Below the pieces are notes generated by a model. It did not search any database and had not been told where the DNA came from. It was given only the letters and a program-made list of their open reading frames with translations. This document shows positions 44,152 to 56,878 of a DNA stretch of 64,000 nucleotides, piece by piece; positions within the stretch are counted from its first letter, which is position 1, and every line of letters begins with the position of its first letter. The DNA is taken from positions 373,501 to 437,500 of the forward strand of contig JAVDOI010000040.1 of assembly GCA_032191485.1 (NCBI GenBank), read 5' to 3'. The position numbers were made by a program, and so were the translations under genes. Source of the DNA: Leptoclinus maculatus (taxonomy: Eukaryota > Chordata > Actinopteri > Perciformes > Stichaeidae).

Positions 44152-44694
44152 GACGCCCCTCATGGAACATCGCTGTGCTCCCAGCCTCAAATCACTGTAT
44201 GCATCAGCCCTGACTGCTTGGCGACATTTCCAGCTCTGAATGCCAATTTCTGTCCTCCGAGTCAGATTGTGGGTTGAGGTCCTTTTGTAGCCTTTATTTC
44301 TTTTGCAGTTTGTCCAGAAAAGTGCAAGCATTGCTGTGCAGCAGTGTCTGTTGTATGCTGTGAAGCTGTGTGTTGAGTAATGCAAATTGCCCGGGTTCGC
44401 CAAGATAAGTGGGTGTGGCCTTCTGGATGTGCCTAAAGTGATTGTGTGTTCTCACTGATATTTTCCCTTCTTTGTGGGAGAAATGTGTTCCGAAGATTCT
44501 TCCATTGTTAGCATGCTTAGGTTTTAGGCTTTCGTTTGGTTGCTGGGCTGTGTTTGCATTCTCAGAAGCAGAAACAGCTTGTTTGCTGTGTGCTAAATGC
44601 TAAAGGACTGCACTCTGGGATTATGCCATCTGGGAACCGTCATCCGGAGTACTATGTCTGGGAATGCCGCCCCTGCCGCTGTCTCTTCCAACTC

Positions 44695-44858
44695 ATACTT
44701 ACCTGGCAGGGGAGATACCATGATCAAGAAGGTGGTTCACCCAGGGCGAGGCCCAGCCATTGCACTCCGGTTGTGCTGACCACTGCGAATTCCCCAAATG
44801 TGGGAATCTCGACTGCATAATTTCTGGTAGTGGGGGACTGCGTTCGCGCTCTCCCCTG
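44695..44858 (+). ncRNA. U1 snRNA, unit 10
   Basis: Array-typical U1. Confidence 0.96.
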
Positions 44859-45072
44859 ATTGTCATGTTGAAAAAAATATCAAGTGGTTTGTACTTTTGA
44901 TTGGAGGGGAGGAAATAGTACAATGGAGAATATTGCCCTCTTTAAGATGTGGGCAGGAGTATGGGAATGGGTGTGGCTTCAGATTTGGAACAGGGCACGT
45001 CAATTTAGGCTTACCATGAGCGTTTTGACTGGGACAACTAGGGACTTCGGCTGCTCTTGACAAGAGTGCTGT

Positions 45073-45192
45073 ACTTACTTTGGTTTCTCTTCATAACGCA
45101 CAAGTCTTTCGCCTTTTACTAAAGACTTCCGTGGAGAGGAACACCAATGAGTTCAACCTATTTTTAGCAGGCTTTGCCGTTTGGCTGAGCCT
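45073..45192 (+). ncRNA. U5 snRNA, unit 10
   Basis: Array-typical U5. Confidence 0.93.
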
Positions 45193-45368
45193 TGTACACT
45201 TGTGAAAAGATAAAAAGCTGTCCTTAACTAGACCAAGGTTCTTGACCATGGAGTGCTTGGATGGGTGTGCCAACCTGTAGCCACTGCTATGACCCATTGA
45301 AAGAACTGCACCATGACAAGGGAGAAATGTGTCAGGAGGTTGACACAGGAAGCAAACAGTTGGGGGTC

Positions 45369-45556
45369 ATCGCTTCTCGGCCTTTTGGCTAAGATCAAGT
45401 GTAGTATCTGTTCTTATCAGTTTAATATCTGATATGTCCTCTATATGAGGATAACGTATTAAGCAGATTTTTAGCATCGGGAGATGAAAAAGGGGCTTGC
45501 TCCGTTCACTCCACGCATTGACCCGGTATTGCAGCATTGCCGGGAACGGTGCACTC
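45369..45556 (+). ncRNA. U2 snRNA, unit 10
   Basis: Same as unit 9. Confidence 0.95.
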
Positions 45557-45659
45557 CTCAAATGCCTTGTGGACAACCAAACACCAATCCAAATGGATCA
45601 GTCTGTTGATTAACTTCACACTGTAATGAATGACGAGTCTCGCTGTCTATCTTAGAGGC

Positions 45660-46594
45660 TGTGTGTGTGTGATCTGTGTTCTGTGTGTGTTCTCTGTGTT
45701 GTGTGATCTGTGTTCTGTGTGTGATCTGGGATTTGTGTTCTGTGTTCTGTGTGTGATCTCTGTGTTCTATCTGTGATGTGTGTGATCTGTGTTCCGTGTT
45801 CCGTGTGTGATCTCTGTGTTCTATCTGTGATGTGTGTGATCTGTGTTCCGTGTTCTGTGTGTGATCTCTGTGTTCTATCTGTGATGTGTGTGATCTCTGT
45901 GTTCTATCTGTGATGTGTGTGATCTGTGTTCCGTGTTCCGTGTGTGATCTCTGTGTTCTATCTGTGATGTGTGTGATCTGTGTTCCGTGTTCCGTGTGTG
46001 ATCTCTGTGTTCTATCTGTGATGTGTGTGATCTGTGTTCCGTGTTCTGTGTGTGATCTCTTTGTTCTATCTGTGATGTGTGTGATCTGTGTTCCGTGTTC
46101 CGTGTGTGATCTCTGTGATCTGTGTGTGATCTCTGTGTTCTGTGTGTGATCTGTGTTCCGTGTGTGATCTCTGTGTTCTATCTGTGATCTGTGTTTGTTC
46201 TGTGTGATCTGTGTTCTGTGTGTGATCTCTGTGTTCTGTGTTCTGTGATGTGTGTGATCTGTGTTCCGTGTTCCGTGTGTGATCTCTGTGTTCTATCTGT
46301 GATCTGTGTGTGATCTCTGTGTTCTGTGTGTGATCTGTGTTCCGTGTGTGATCTCTGTGTTCTGTGTTCTGTGTGTGATCTGTGTTCTATCTGTGATCTG
46401 TGTGTGTTCTGTGTGATCTGTGATCTGTGTGTGATCTCTGTGTTCTGTGTGTGATCTGTGTTCCGTGTGTGATCTCTGTGTTCTGTGTTCTGTGTGTGAT
46501 CTGTGTTCTATCTGTGATCTGTGTGTGTTCTGTGTGATCTGTGTTCTGTGTGTGATCTCTGTGTTGTGTGATCTGTGTGATCTGTGTTCTGTCT
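45660..46594 (+). repeat. Minisatellite, unit 10 (935 bp)
   Basis: Same length and almost the same sequence as units 9 and 11. Confidence 0.95.
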
Positions 46595-47137
46595 GACGCC
46601 CCTCATGGAACATCGCTGTGCTCCCAGCCTCAAATCACTGTATGCATCAGCCCTGACTGCTTGGCGACATTTCCAGCTCTGAATGCCAATTTCTGTCCTC
46701 CGAGTCAGATTGTGGGTTGAGGTCCTTTTGTAGCCTTTATTTCTTTTGCAGTTTGTCCAGAAAAGTGCAAGCATTGCTGTGCAGCAGTGTCTGTTGTATG
46801 CTGTGAAGCTGTGTGTTGAGTAATGCAAATTGCCCGGGTTCGCCAAGATAAGTGGGTGTGGCCTTCTGGATGTGCCTAAAGTGATTGTGTGTTCTCACTG
46901 ATATTTTCCCTTCTTTGTGGGAGAAATGTGTTCCGAAGATTCTTCCATTGTTAGCATGCTTAGGTTTTAGGCTTTCGTTTGGTTGCTGGGCTGTGTTTGC
47001 ATTCTCAGAAGCAGAAACAGCTTGTTTGCTGTGTGCTAAATGCTAAAGGACTGCACTCTGGGATTATGCCATCTGGGAACCGTCATCCGGAGTACTATGT
47101 CTGGGAATGCCGCCCCTGCCGCTGTCTCTTCCAACTC

Positions 47138-47301
47138 ATACTTACCTGGCAGGGGAGATACCATGATCAAGAAGGTGGTTCACCCAGGGCGAGGCCCAGC
47201 CATTGCACTCCGGTTGTGCTGACCACTGCGAATTCCCCAAATGTGGGAATCTCGACTGCATAATTTCTGGTAGTGGGGGACTGCGTTCGCGCTCTCCCCT
47301 G
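47138..47301 (+). ncRNA. U1 snRNA, unit 11
   Basis: Array-typical U1. Confidence 0.96.
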
Positions 47302-47515
47302 ATTGTCATGTTGAAAAAAATATCAAGTGGTTTGTACTTTTGATTGGAGGGGAGGAAATAGTACAATGGAGAATATTGCCCTCTTTAAGATGTGGGCAGG
47401 AGTATGGGAATGGGTGTGGCTTCAGATTTGGAACAGGGCACGTCAATTTAGGCTTACCATGAGCGTTTTGACTGGGACAACTAGGGACTTCGGCTGCTCT
47501 TGACAAGAGTGCTGT

Positions 47516-47635
47516 ACTTACTTTGGTTTCTCTTCATAACGCACAAGTCTTTCGCCTTTTACTAAAGACTTCCGTGGAGAGGAACACCAGTGAGTTCAAC
47601 CTATTTTTAGCAGGCTTTGCCGTTTGGCTGAGCCT
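47516..47635 (+). ncRNA. U5 snRNA, unit 11
   Basis: Private ACACCAGTGAG for ACACCAATGAG. Confidence 0.92.
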
Positions 47636-47811
47636 TGTACACTTGTGAAAAGATAAAAAGCTGTCCTTAACTAGACCAAGGTTCTTGACCATGGAGTGCT
47701 TGGATGGGTGTGCCAACCTGTAGCCACTGCTATGACCCATTGAAAGAACTGCACCATGACAAGGGAGAAATGTGTCAGGAGGTTGACACAGGAAGCAAAC
47801 AGTTGGGGGTC

Positions 47812-47999
47812 ATCGCTTCTCGGCCTTTTGGCTAAGATCAAGTGTAGTATCTGTTCTTATCAGTTTAATATCTGATATGTCCTCTATATGAGGATAACGT
47901 ATTAAGCAGATTTTTAGCATCGGGAGATGAAAAAGGGGCTTGCTCCGTTCACTCCACGCATTGACCCGGTATTGCAGCATTGCCGGGAACGGTGCACTC
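47812..47999 (+). ncRNA. U2 snRNA, unit 11
   Basis: Same as units 9 and 10. Confidence 0.95.
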
Positions 48000-48102
48000 C
48001 TCAAATGCCTTGTGGACAACCAAACACCAATCCAAATGGATCAGTCTGTTGATTAACTTCACACTGTAATGAATGACGAGTCTCGCTGTCTATCTTAGAG
48101 GC

Positions 48103-49037
48103 TGTGTGTGTGTGATCTGTGTTCTGTGTGTGTTCTCTGTGTTGTGTGATCTGTGTTCTGTGTGTGATCTGGGATTTGTGTTCTGTGTTCTGTGTGTGAT
48201 CTCTGTGTTCTATCTGTGATGTGTGTGATCTGTGTTCCGTGTTCCGTGTGTGATCTCTGTGTTCTATCTGTGATGTGTGTGATCTGTGTTCCGTGTTCTG
48301 TGTGTGATCTCTGTGTTCTATCTGTGATGTGTGTGATCTCTGTGTTCTATCTGTGATGTGTGTGATCTGTGTTCCGTGTTCCGTGTGTGATCTCTGTGTT
48401 CTATCTGTGATGTGTGTGATCTGTGTTCCGTGTTCCGTGTGTGATCTCTGTGTTCTATCTGTGATGTGTGTGATCTGTGTTCCGTGTTCTGTGTGTGATC
48501 TCTTTGTTCTATCTGTGATGTGTGTGATCTGTGTTCCGTGTTCCGTGTGTGATCTCTGTGATCTGTGTGTGATCTCTGTGTTCTGTGTGTGATCTGTGTT
48601 CCGTGTGTGATCTCTGTGTTCTATCTGTGATCTGTGTTTGTTCTGTGTGATCTGTGTTCTGTGTGTGATCTCTGTGTTCTGTGTTCTGTGATGTGTGTGA
48701 TCTGTGTTCCGTGTTCCGTGTGTGATCTCTGTGTTCTATCTGTGATCTGTGTGTGATCTCTGTGTTCTGTGTGTGATCTGTGTTCCGTGTGTGATCTCTG
48801 TGTTCTGTGTTCTGTGTGTGATCTGTGTTCTATCTGTGATCTGTGTGTGTTCTGTGTGATCTGTGATCTGTGTGTGATCTCTGTGTTCTGTGTGTGATCT
48901 GTGTTCCGTGTGTGATCTCTGTGTTCTGTGTTCTGTGTGTGATCTGTGTTCTATCTGTGATCTGTGTTTGTTCTGTGTGATCTGTGTTCTGTGTGTGATC
49001 TCTGTGTTGTGTGATCTGTGTGATCTGTGTTCTGTCT
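48103..49037 (+). repeat. Minisatellite, unit 11 (935 bp)
   Basis: Third copy of the long class. Confidence 0.95.
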
Positions 49038-49580
49038 GACGCCCCTCATGGAACATCGCTGTGCTCCCAGCCTCAAATCACTGTATGCATCAGCCCTGAC
49101 TGCTTGGCGACATTTCCAGCTCTGAATGCCAATTTCTGTCCTCCGAGTCAGATTGTGGGTTGAGGTCCTTTTGTAGCCTTTATTTCTTTTGCAGTTTGTC
49201 CAGAAAAGTGCAAGCATTGCTGTGCAGCAGTGTCTGTTGTATGCTGTGAAGCTGTGTGTTGAGTAATGCAAATTGCCCGGGTTCGCCAAGATAAGTGGGT
49301 GTGGCCTTCTGGATGTGCCTAAAGTGATTGTGTGTTCTCACTGATATTTTCCCTTCTTTGTGGGAGAAATGTGTTCCGAAGATTCTTCCATTGTTAGCAT
49401 GCTTAGGTTTTAGGCTTTCGTTTGGTTGCTGGGCTGTGTTTGCATTCTCAGAAGCAGAAACAGCTTGTTTGCTGTGTGCTAAATGCTAAAGGACTGCACT
49501 CTGGGATTATGCCATCTGGGAACCGTCATCCGGAGTACTATGTCTGGGAATGCCGCCCCTGCCGCTGTCTCTTCCAACTC

Positions 49581-49744
49581 ATACTTACCTGGCAGGGGAG
49601 ATACCATGATCAAGAAGGTGGTTCACCCAGGGCGAGGCCCAGCCATTGCACTCCGGTTGTGCTGACCACTGCGAATTCCCCAAATGTGGGAATCTCGACT
49701 GCATAATTTCTGGTAGTGGGGGACTGCGTTCGCGCTCTCCCCTG
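49581..49744 (+). ncRNA. U1 snRNA, unit 12
   Basis: Array-typical U1. The downstream flank switches to the AAGCGGTTTG type, as in units 1, 3, 4 and 8. Confidence 0.96.
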
Positions 49745-49958
49745 ATTGTCATGTTGAAAAAAATATCAAGCGGTTTGTACTTTTGATTGGAGGGGAGGAA
49801 ATAGTACTATGGAGAATATTGCCCTCTTTAAGATGTGGGCAGGAGTATGGGAATGGGTGTGGCTTCAGATTTGGAACAGGGCACGTCAATTTAGGCTTAC
49901 CATGAGCGTTTTGACTGGGACAACTAGGGACTTCGGCTGCTCTTGACAAGAGTGCTGT

Positions 49959-50078
49959 ACTTACTTTGGTTTCTCTTCATAACGCACAAGTCTTTCGCCT
50001 TTTACTAAAGACTTCCGTGGAGAGGAACACCAATGAGTTCAACCTATTTTTAGCAGGCTTTGCCGTTTGGCTGAGCCT
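49959..50078 (+). ncRNA. U5 snRNA, unit 12
   Basis: Array-typical U5. CACTTCTGAAAAG follows the gene, as in unit 8. Confidence 0.93.
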
Positions 50079-50254
50079 TGTACACTTCTGAAAAGAAAAA
50101 AAGCTGTCCTTAACTAGACCAAGGTTCTTGACCATGGAGTGCTTGGATGGGTGTGCCAACCTGTAGCCACTGCTATGACCCATTGAAAGAACTGCACCAT
50201 GACAAGGGAGAAATGTGTCAGGAGGTTGACACAGGAAGCAAACAGTTGGGGGTC

Positions 50255-50442
50255 ATCGCTTCTCGGCCTTTTGGCTAAGATCAAGTGTAGTATCTGTTCT
50301 TATCAGTTTAATATCTGATATGTCCTCTATATGAGGATAACGTATTAAGCAGATTTTTAGCATCGGGAGATGAAAAAGGGGCTTGCTCCGTTCACTCCAC
50401 GCATTGACCCGGTATTGCAGCATTGCCGGGAACGGTGCACTC
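50255..50442 (+). ncRNA. U2 snRNA, unit 12
   Basis: Array-typical U2. Confidence 0.95.
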
Positions 50443-50547
50443 CTCAAATGCCTTGTGGACAACCAAACACCAATCCAAATGGATCAGTCTGTTGATTAAC
50501 TTCACACTGTAATGAATGACGAGAGTCTCGCTGTCTATCTTAGAGGC

Positions 50548-51070
50548 TGTGTGTGTGTGATCTGTGTTCTGTGTGTGTTCTCTGTGTTGTGTGATCTGTG
50601 TGTGATCTCTGTGTTCTGTGTGTGATCTGTGTTCCGTGTGTGATCTCTGTGTTCTATCTGTGATCTGTGTTTGTTCTGTGTGATCTGTGTTCTGTGTGTG
50701 ATCTCTGTGTTCTGTGTTCTGTGATGTGTGTGATCTGTGTTCCGTGTTCCGTGTGTGATCTCTGTGTTCTATCTGTGATCTGTGTGTGATCTCTGTGTTC
50801 TGTGTGTGATCTGTGTTCCGTGTGTGATCTCTGTGTTCTGTGTTCTGTGTGTGATCTGTGTTCTATCTGTGATCTGTGTGTGTTCTGTGTGATCTGTGAT
50901 CTGTGTGTGATCTCTGTGTTCTGTGTGTGATCTGTGTTCCGTGTGTGATCTCTGTGTTCTGTGTTCTGTGTGTGATCTGTGTTCTATCTGTGATCTGTGT
51001 TTGTTCTGTGTGATCTGTGTTCTGTGTGTGATCTCTGTGTTGTGTGATCTGTGTGATCTGTGTTCTGTCT
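50548..51070 (+). repeat. Minisatellite, unit 12 (523 bp)
   Basis: Matches the right half of the 935-bp class; the left half is deleted. Confidence 0.95.
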
Positions 51071-51611
51071 GACGCCCCTCATGGAACATCGCTGTGCTCC
51101 CAGCCTCAAATCACTGTATGCATCAGCCCTGACTGCTTGGCGACATTTCCAGCTCTGAATGCCAATTTCTGTCCTCCGAGTCAGATTGTGGGTTGAGGTC
51201 CTTTTGTAGCCTTTATTTCTTTTGCAGTTTGTCCAGAAAAGTGCAAGCATTGCTGTGCAGCAGTGTCTGTTGTATGCTGTGAAGCTGTGTGTTGAGTAAT
51301 GCAAATTGCCCGGGTTCGCCAAGATAAGTGGGTGTGGCCTTCTGGATGTGCCTAAAGTGATTGTGTGTTCTCACTGATATTTTCCCTTCTTTGTGGGAGA
51401 AATGTGTTCCGAAGATTCTTCCATTGTTAGCATGCTTAGGTTTTAGGCTTTCGTTTGGTTGCTGGGCTGTGTTTGCATTCTCAGAAGCAGAAACAGCTTG
51501 CCAATGGAAGCTAATGCTAAAGGACTGCACTCTGGGATTATGCCATCTGGGAACCGTCATCCGGAGTACTATGTCTGGGAATGCCGCCCCTGCCGCTGTC
51601 TCTTCCAACTC

Positions 51612-51775
51612 ATACTTACCTGGCAGGGGAGATACCATGATCAAGAAGGTGGTTCACCCAGGGCGAGGCCCAGCCATTGCACTCCGGTTGTGCTGACCAC
51701 TGCGAATTCCCCAAATGTGGGAATCTCGACTGCATAATTTCTGGTAGTGGGGGACTGCGTTCGCGCTCTCCCCTG
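51612..51775 (+). ncRNA. U1 snRNA, unit 13
   Basis: Array-typical U1, GCCAATGGAAGC-type flank. Confidence 0.96.
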
Positions 51776-51989
51776 ATTGTCATGTTGAAAAAAATATCAA
51801 GTGGTTTGTACTTTTGATTGGAGGGGAGGAAATAGTACAATGGAGAATATTGCCCTCTTTAAGATGTGGGCAGGAGTATGGGAATGGGTGTGGCTTCAGA
51901 TTTGGAACAGGGCACGTCAATTTAGGCTTACCATGAGCGTTTTGACTGGGACAACTAGGGACTTCGGCTGCTCTTGACAAGAGTGCTGT

Positions 51990-52109
51990 ACTTACTTTGG
52001 TTTCTCTTCATAACGCTTAAGTCTTTCGCCTTTTACTAAAGACTTCCGTGGAGAGGAACACCAATGAGTTCAACCTATTTTTAGCAGGCTTTGCCGTTTG
52101 GCTGAGCCT
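51990..52109 (+). ncRNA. U5 snRNA, unit 13
   Basis: First copy with the CGCTTAAG haplotype (for CGCACAAG) in the 5' stem; kept through unit 18. Confidence 0.92.
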
Positions 52110-52285
52110 TGTACACTTGTGAAAAGATAAAAAGCTGTCCTTAACTAGACCAAGGTTCTTGACCATGGAGTGCTTGGATGGGTGTGCCAACCTGTAGCCA
52201 CTGCTATGACCCATTGAAAGAACTGCACCATGACAAGGGATAAATGTGTCAGGAGGTTGACACAGGAAGCAAACAGTTGGGGGTC

Positions 52286-52473
52286 ATCGCTTCTCGGCCT
52301 TTTGGCTAAGATCAAGTGTAGTATCTGTTCTTATCAGTTTAATATCTGATATGTCCTCTATATGAGGATAACGTATTAAGCTGATTTTTAGCATCGGGAG
52401 ATGAAAAAGGGGCTTGCTCCGTTCACTCCACGCATTGACCCGGTATTGCAGCATTGCCGGGAACGGTGCACTC
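52286..52473 (+). ncRNA. U2 snRNA, unit 13
   Basis: GCTGATTTTTAGC Sm region with normal ATCG start. A GGGATAAATG haplotype lies in the promoter. Confidence 0.95.
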
Positions 52474-52582
52474 CTCAAATGCCTTGTGGACAACCAAACA
52501 CCAATCCAAATGGATCAGTCTGTTGATTAACTTCACACTGTAATGAATGACGAGAGTCTCATTCGCTGTCTATCTTAGAGGC

Positions 52583-53067
52583 TGTGTGTGTGATCTGTGT
52601 TCTGTGTGTGTTCTCTGTGTTGTGTGATCTGTGTTCTGTGTGTGATCTGGGATTTGTGTTCTGTGTTCTGTGTGTTATCTCTCTGTTCTATCTGTGATGT
52701 GTGTGATCTGTGTTCCGTGTTCCGTGTGTGATCTCTGTGATCTGTGTGTGATCTCTGTGTTCTGTGTGTGATCTCTGTGTTCTATCTGTGATCTGTGTTT
52801 GTTCTGTGTGATCTGTGTTCTGTGTGTGATCTCTGTGTTCTATCTGTGATGTGTGTGATCTGTGTTCCGTGTGTGATCTCTGTGTTCTATCTGTGATCTG
52901 TGTGTGATCTCTGTGTTCTGTGTTCTGTGTGTGATCTGTGTTCCGTGTGTGATCTCTGTGTTCTGTGTGTGATCTGTGTTCTATCTGTGATCTGTGTGTG
53001 TTCTGTGTGATCTGTGTTCTGTGTGTGATCTCTGTGTTGTGTGATCTGTGTGATCTGTGTTCTGTCT
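52583..53067 (+). repeat. Minisatellite, unit 13 (485 bp)
   Basis: Medium class, one motif shorter than unit 14. Confidence 0.95.
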
Positions 53068-53608
53068 GACGCCCCTCATGGAACATCGCTGTGCTCCCAG
53101 CCTCAAATCACTGTATGCATCAGCCCTGACTGCTTGGCGACATTTCCAGCTCTGAATGCCAATTTCTGTCCTCCGAGTCAGATTGTGGGTTGAGGTCCTT
53201 TTGTAGCCTTTATTTATTTTGCAGTTTGTCCAGAAAGGTGCAAGCATTGCTGTGCAGCAGTGTCTGTTGTATGCTGTGAAGCTGTGTGTTGAGTAATGCA
53301 AATTGCCCGGGTTCGCCAAGATAAGTGGGTGTGGCCTTCTGGATGTGCCTAAAGTGATTGTGTGTTCTCACTGATATTTTCCCTTCTTTGTGGGAGAAAT
53401 GTGTTCCGAAGATTCTTCCATTGTTAGCATGCTTAGGTTTTAGGCTTTCGTTTGGTTGCTGGGCTGTGTTTGCATTCTCAGAAGCAGAAACAGCTTGCCA
53501 ATGGAAGCTAATGCTAAAGGACTGCACTCTGGGATTATGCCATCTGGGAACCGTCATCCGGAGTACTATGTCTGGGAATGCCGCCCCTGCCGCTGTCTCT
53601 TCCAACTC

Positions 53609-53772
53609 ATACTTACCTGGCAGGGGAGATACCATGATCAAGAAGGTGGTTCACCCAGGGCGAGGCCCAGCCATTGCACTCCGGTTGTGCTGACCACTGC
53701 GAATTCCCCAAATGTGGGAATCTCGACTGCATAATTTCTGGTAGTGGGGGACTGCGTTCGCGCTCTCCCCTC
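53609..53772 (+). ncRNA. U1 snRNA, unit 14
   Basis: Last base changed, CCCCTC for CCCCTG. Otherwise array-typical. Confidence 0.95.
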
Positions 53773-53986
53773 ATTGTCATGTTGAAAAAAATATCAAGTG
53801 GTTTGTACTTTTGATTGGAGGGGAGGAAATAGTACAATGGAGAATATTGCCCTCTTTAAGATGTGGGCAGGAGTATGGGAATGGGTGTGGCTTCAGATTT
53901 GGAACAGGGCACGTCAATTTAGGCTTACCATGAGCGTTTTGACTGGGACAACTAGGGACTTCGGCTGCTCTTGACAAGAGTGCTGT

Positions 53987-54106
53987 ACTTACTTTGGTTT
54001 CTCTTCATAACGCTTAAGTCTTTCGCCTTTTACTAAAGACTTCCGTGGAGAGGAACACCAATGAGTTCAACCTATTTTTAGCAGGCTTTGCCGTTTGGCT
54101 GAGCCT
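53987..54106 (+). ncRNA. U5 snRNA, unit 14
   Basis: CGCTTAAG haplotype. Confidence 0.92.
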
Positions 54107-54282
54107 TGTACACTTGTGAAAAGATAAAAAGCTGTCCTTAACTAGACCAAGGTTCTTGACCATGGAGTGCTTGGATGGGTGTGCCAACCTGTAGCCACTG
54201 CTATGACCCATTGAAAAAACTGCACCATGACAAGGGATAAATGTGTCAGGAGGTTGACACAGGAAGCAAACAGTTGGGGGTC

Positions 54283-54470
54283 ATCGCTTCTCGGCCTTTT
54301 GGCTAAGATCAAGTGTAGTATCTGTTCTTATCAGTTTAATATCTGATATGTCCTCTATATGAGGATAACGTATTAAGCTGATTTTTAGCATCGGGAGATG
54401 AAAAAGGGGCTTGCTCCGTTCACTCCACGCATTGACCCGGTATTGCAGCATTGCCGGGAACGGTGCACTC
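54283..54470 (+). ncRNA. U2 snRNA, unit 14
   Basis: As unit 13. The flank before the PSE has a private GAAAAAACTGC. Confidence 0.95.
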
Positions 54471-54579
54471 CTCAAATGCCTTGTGGACAACCAAACACCA
54501 ATCCAAATGGATCAGTCTGTTGATTAACTTCACACTGTAATGAATGACGAGAGTCTCATTCGCTGTCTATCTTAGAGGC

Positions 54580-55084
54580 TGTGTGTGTGTGATCTGTGTT
54601 CTGTGTGTGTTCTCTGTGTTGTGTGATCTGTGTTCTGTGTGTGATCTGGGATTTGTGTTCTGTGTTCTGTGTGTTATCTCTGTGTTCTATCTGTGATGTG
54701 TGTGATCTGTGTTCCGTGTTCCGTGTGTGATCTCTGTGATCTGTGTGTGATCTCTGTGTTCTGTGTGTGATCTGTGTTCCGTGTGTGATCTCTGTGTTCT
54801 ATCTGTGATCTGTGTTTGTTCTGTGTGATCTGTGTTCTGTGTGTGATCTCTGTGTTCTATCTGTGATGTGTGTGATCTGTGTTCCGTGTGTGATCTCTGT
54901 GTTCTATCTGTGATCTGTGTGTGATCTCTGTGTTCTGTGTTCTGTGTGTGATCTGTGTTCCGTGTGTGATCTCTGTGTTCTGTGTGTGATCTGTGTTCTA
55001 TCTGTGATCTGTGTGTGTTCTGTGTGATCTGTGTTCTGTGTGTGATCTCTGTGTTGTGTGATCTGTGTGATCTGTGTTCTGTCT
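54580..55084 (+). repeat. Minisatellite, unit 14 (505 bp)
   Basis: Medium class. Confidence 0.95.
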
Positions 55085-55625
55085 GACGCCCCTCATGGAA
55101 CATCGCTGTGCTCCCAGCCTCAAATCACTGTATGCATCAGCCCTGACTGCTTGGCGACATTTCCAGCTCTGAATGCCAATTTCTGTCCTCCGAGTCAGAT
55201 TGTGGGTTGAGGTCCTTTTGTAGCCTTTATTTATTTTGCAGTTTGTCCAGAAAGGTGCAAGCATTGCTGTGCAGCAGTGTCTGTTGTATGCTGTGAAGCT
55301 GTGTGTTGAGTAATGCAAATTGCCCGGGTTCGCCAAGATAAGTGGGTGTGGCCTTCTGGATGTGCCTAAAGTGATTGTGTGTTCTCACTGATATTTTCCC
55401 TTCTTTGTGGGAGAAATGTGTTCCGAAGATTCTTCCATTGTTAGCATGCTTAGGTTTTAGGCTTTCGTTTGGTTGCTGGGCTGTGTTTGCATTCTCAGAA
55501 GCAGAAACAGCTTGCCAATGGAAGCTAATGCTAAAGGACTGCACTCTGGGATTATGCCATCTGGGAACCGTCATCCGGAGTACTATGTCTGGGAATGCCG
55601 CCCCTGCCGCTGTCTCTTCCAACTC

Positions 55626-55789
55626 ATACTTACCTGGCAGGGGAGATACCATGATCAAGAAGGTGGTTCACCCAGGGCGAGGCCCAGCCATTGCACTCCG
55701 GTTGTGCTGACCACTGCGAATTCCCCAAATGTGGGAATCTCGACTGCATAATTTCTGGTAGTGGGGGACTGCGTTCGCGCTCTCCCCTG
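55626..55789 (+). ncRNA. U1 snRNA, unit 15
   Basis: Array-typical U1. Confidence 0.96.
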
Positions 55790-56003
55790 ATTGTCATGTT
55801 GAAAAAAATATCAAGTGGTTTGTACTTTTGATTGGAGGGGAGGAAATAGTACAATGGAGAATATTGCCCTCTTTAAGATGTGGGCAGGAGTATGGGAATG
55901 GGTGTGGCTTCAGATTTGGAACAGGGCACGTCAATTTAGGCTTACCATGAGCGTTTTGACTGGGACAACTAGGGACTTCGGCTGCTCTTGACAAGAGTGC
56001 TGT

Positions 56004-56123
56004 ACTTACTTTGGTTTCTCTTCATAACGCTTAAGTCTTTCGCCTTTTACTAAAGACTTCCGTGTAGATGAACACCAATGAGTTCAACCTATTTTTAGCA
56101 GGCTTTGCCGTTTGGCTGAGCCT
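56004..56123 (+). ncRNA. U5 snRNA, unit 15
   Basis: CGCTTAAG haplotype, with private CCGTGTAGATGAAC for CCGTGGAGAGGAAC after loop I, altering the stem opposite TTTCTCTTC. Confidence 0.88.
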
Positions 56124-56299
56124 TGTACACTTGTGAAAAGATAAAAAGCTGTCCTTAACTAGACCAAGGTTCTTGACCATGGAGTGCTTGGATGGGTGTG
56201 CCAACCTGTAGCCACTGCTATGACCCATTGAAAGAACTGCACCATGACAAGGGATAAATGTGTCAGGAGGTTGACACAGGAAGCAAACAGTTGGGGGTC

Positions 56300-56487
56300 A
56301 TCGCTTCTCGGCCTTTTGGCTAAGATCAAGTGTAGTATCTGTTCTTATCAGTTTAATATCTGATATGTCCTCTATATGAGGATAACGTATTAAGCTGATT
56401 TTTAGCATCGGGAGATGAAAAAGGGGCTTGCTCCGTTCACTCCACGCATTGACCCGGTATTGCAGCATTGCCGAGAACGGTGCACTC
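56300..56487 (+). ncRNA. U2 snRNA, unit 15
   Basis: Private GCCGAGAACGG for GCCGGGAACGG in the 3' stem-loop. Confidence 0.94.
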
Positions 56488-56596
56488 CTCAAATGCCTTG
56501 TGGACAACCAAACACCAATCCAAATGGATCAGTCTGTTGATTAACTTCACACTGTAATGAATGACGAGAGTCTCATTCGCTGTCTATCTTAGAGGC

Positions 56597-56878
56597 TGTG
56601 TGTGTGTGATCTGTGTTCTGTGTGTGTTCTCTGTGTGTGATCTCTGTGTTCTATCTGTGATGTGTGTGATCTGTGTTCCGTGTGTGATCTCTGTGTTCTA
56701 TCTGTGATCTGTGTGTGATCTCTGTGTTCTGTGTTCTGTGTGTGATCTGTGTTCCGTGTGTGATCTCTGTGTTCTGTGTGTGATCTGTGTTCTATCTGTG
56801 ATCTGTGTGTGTTCTGTGTGATCTGTGTTCTGTGTGTGATCTCTGTGTTGTGTGATCTGTGTGATCTGTGTTCTGTCT
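56597..56878 (+). repeat. Minisatellite, unit 15 (282 bp)
   Basis: Internally deleted form of the medium class. Confidence 0.95.
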
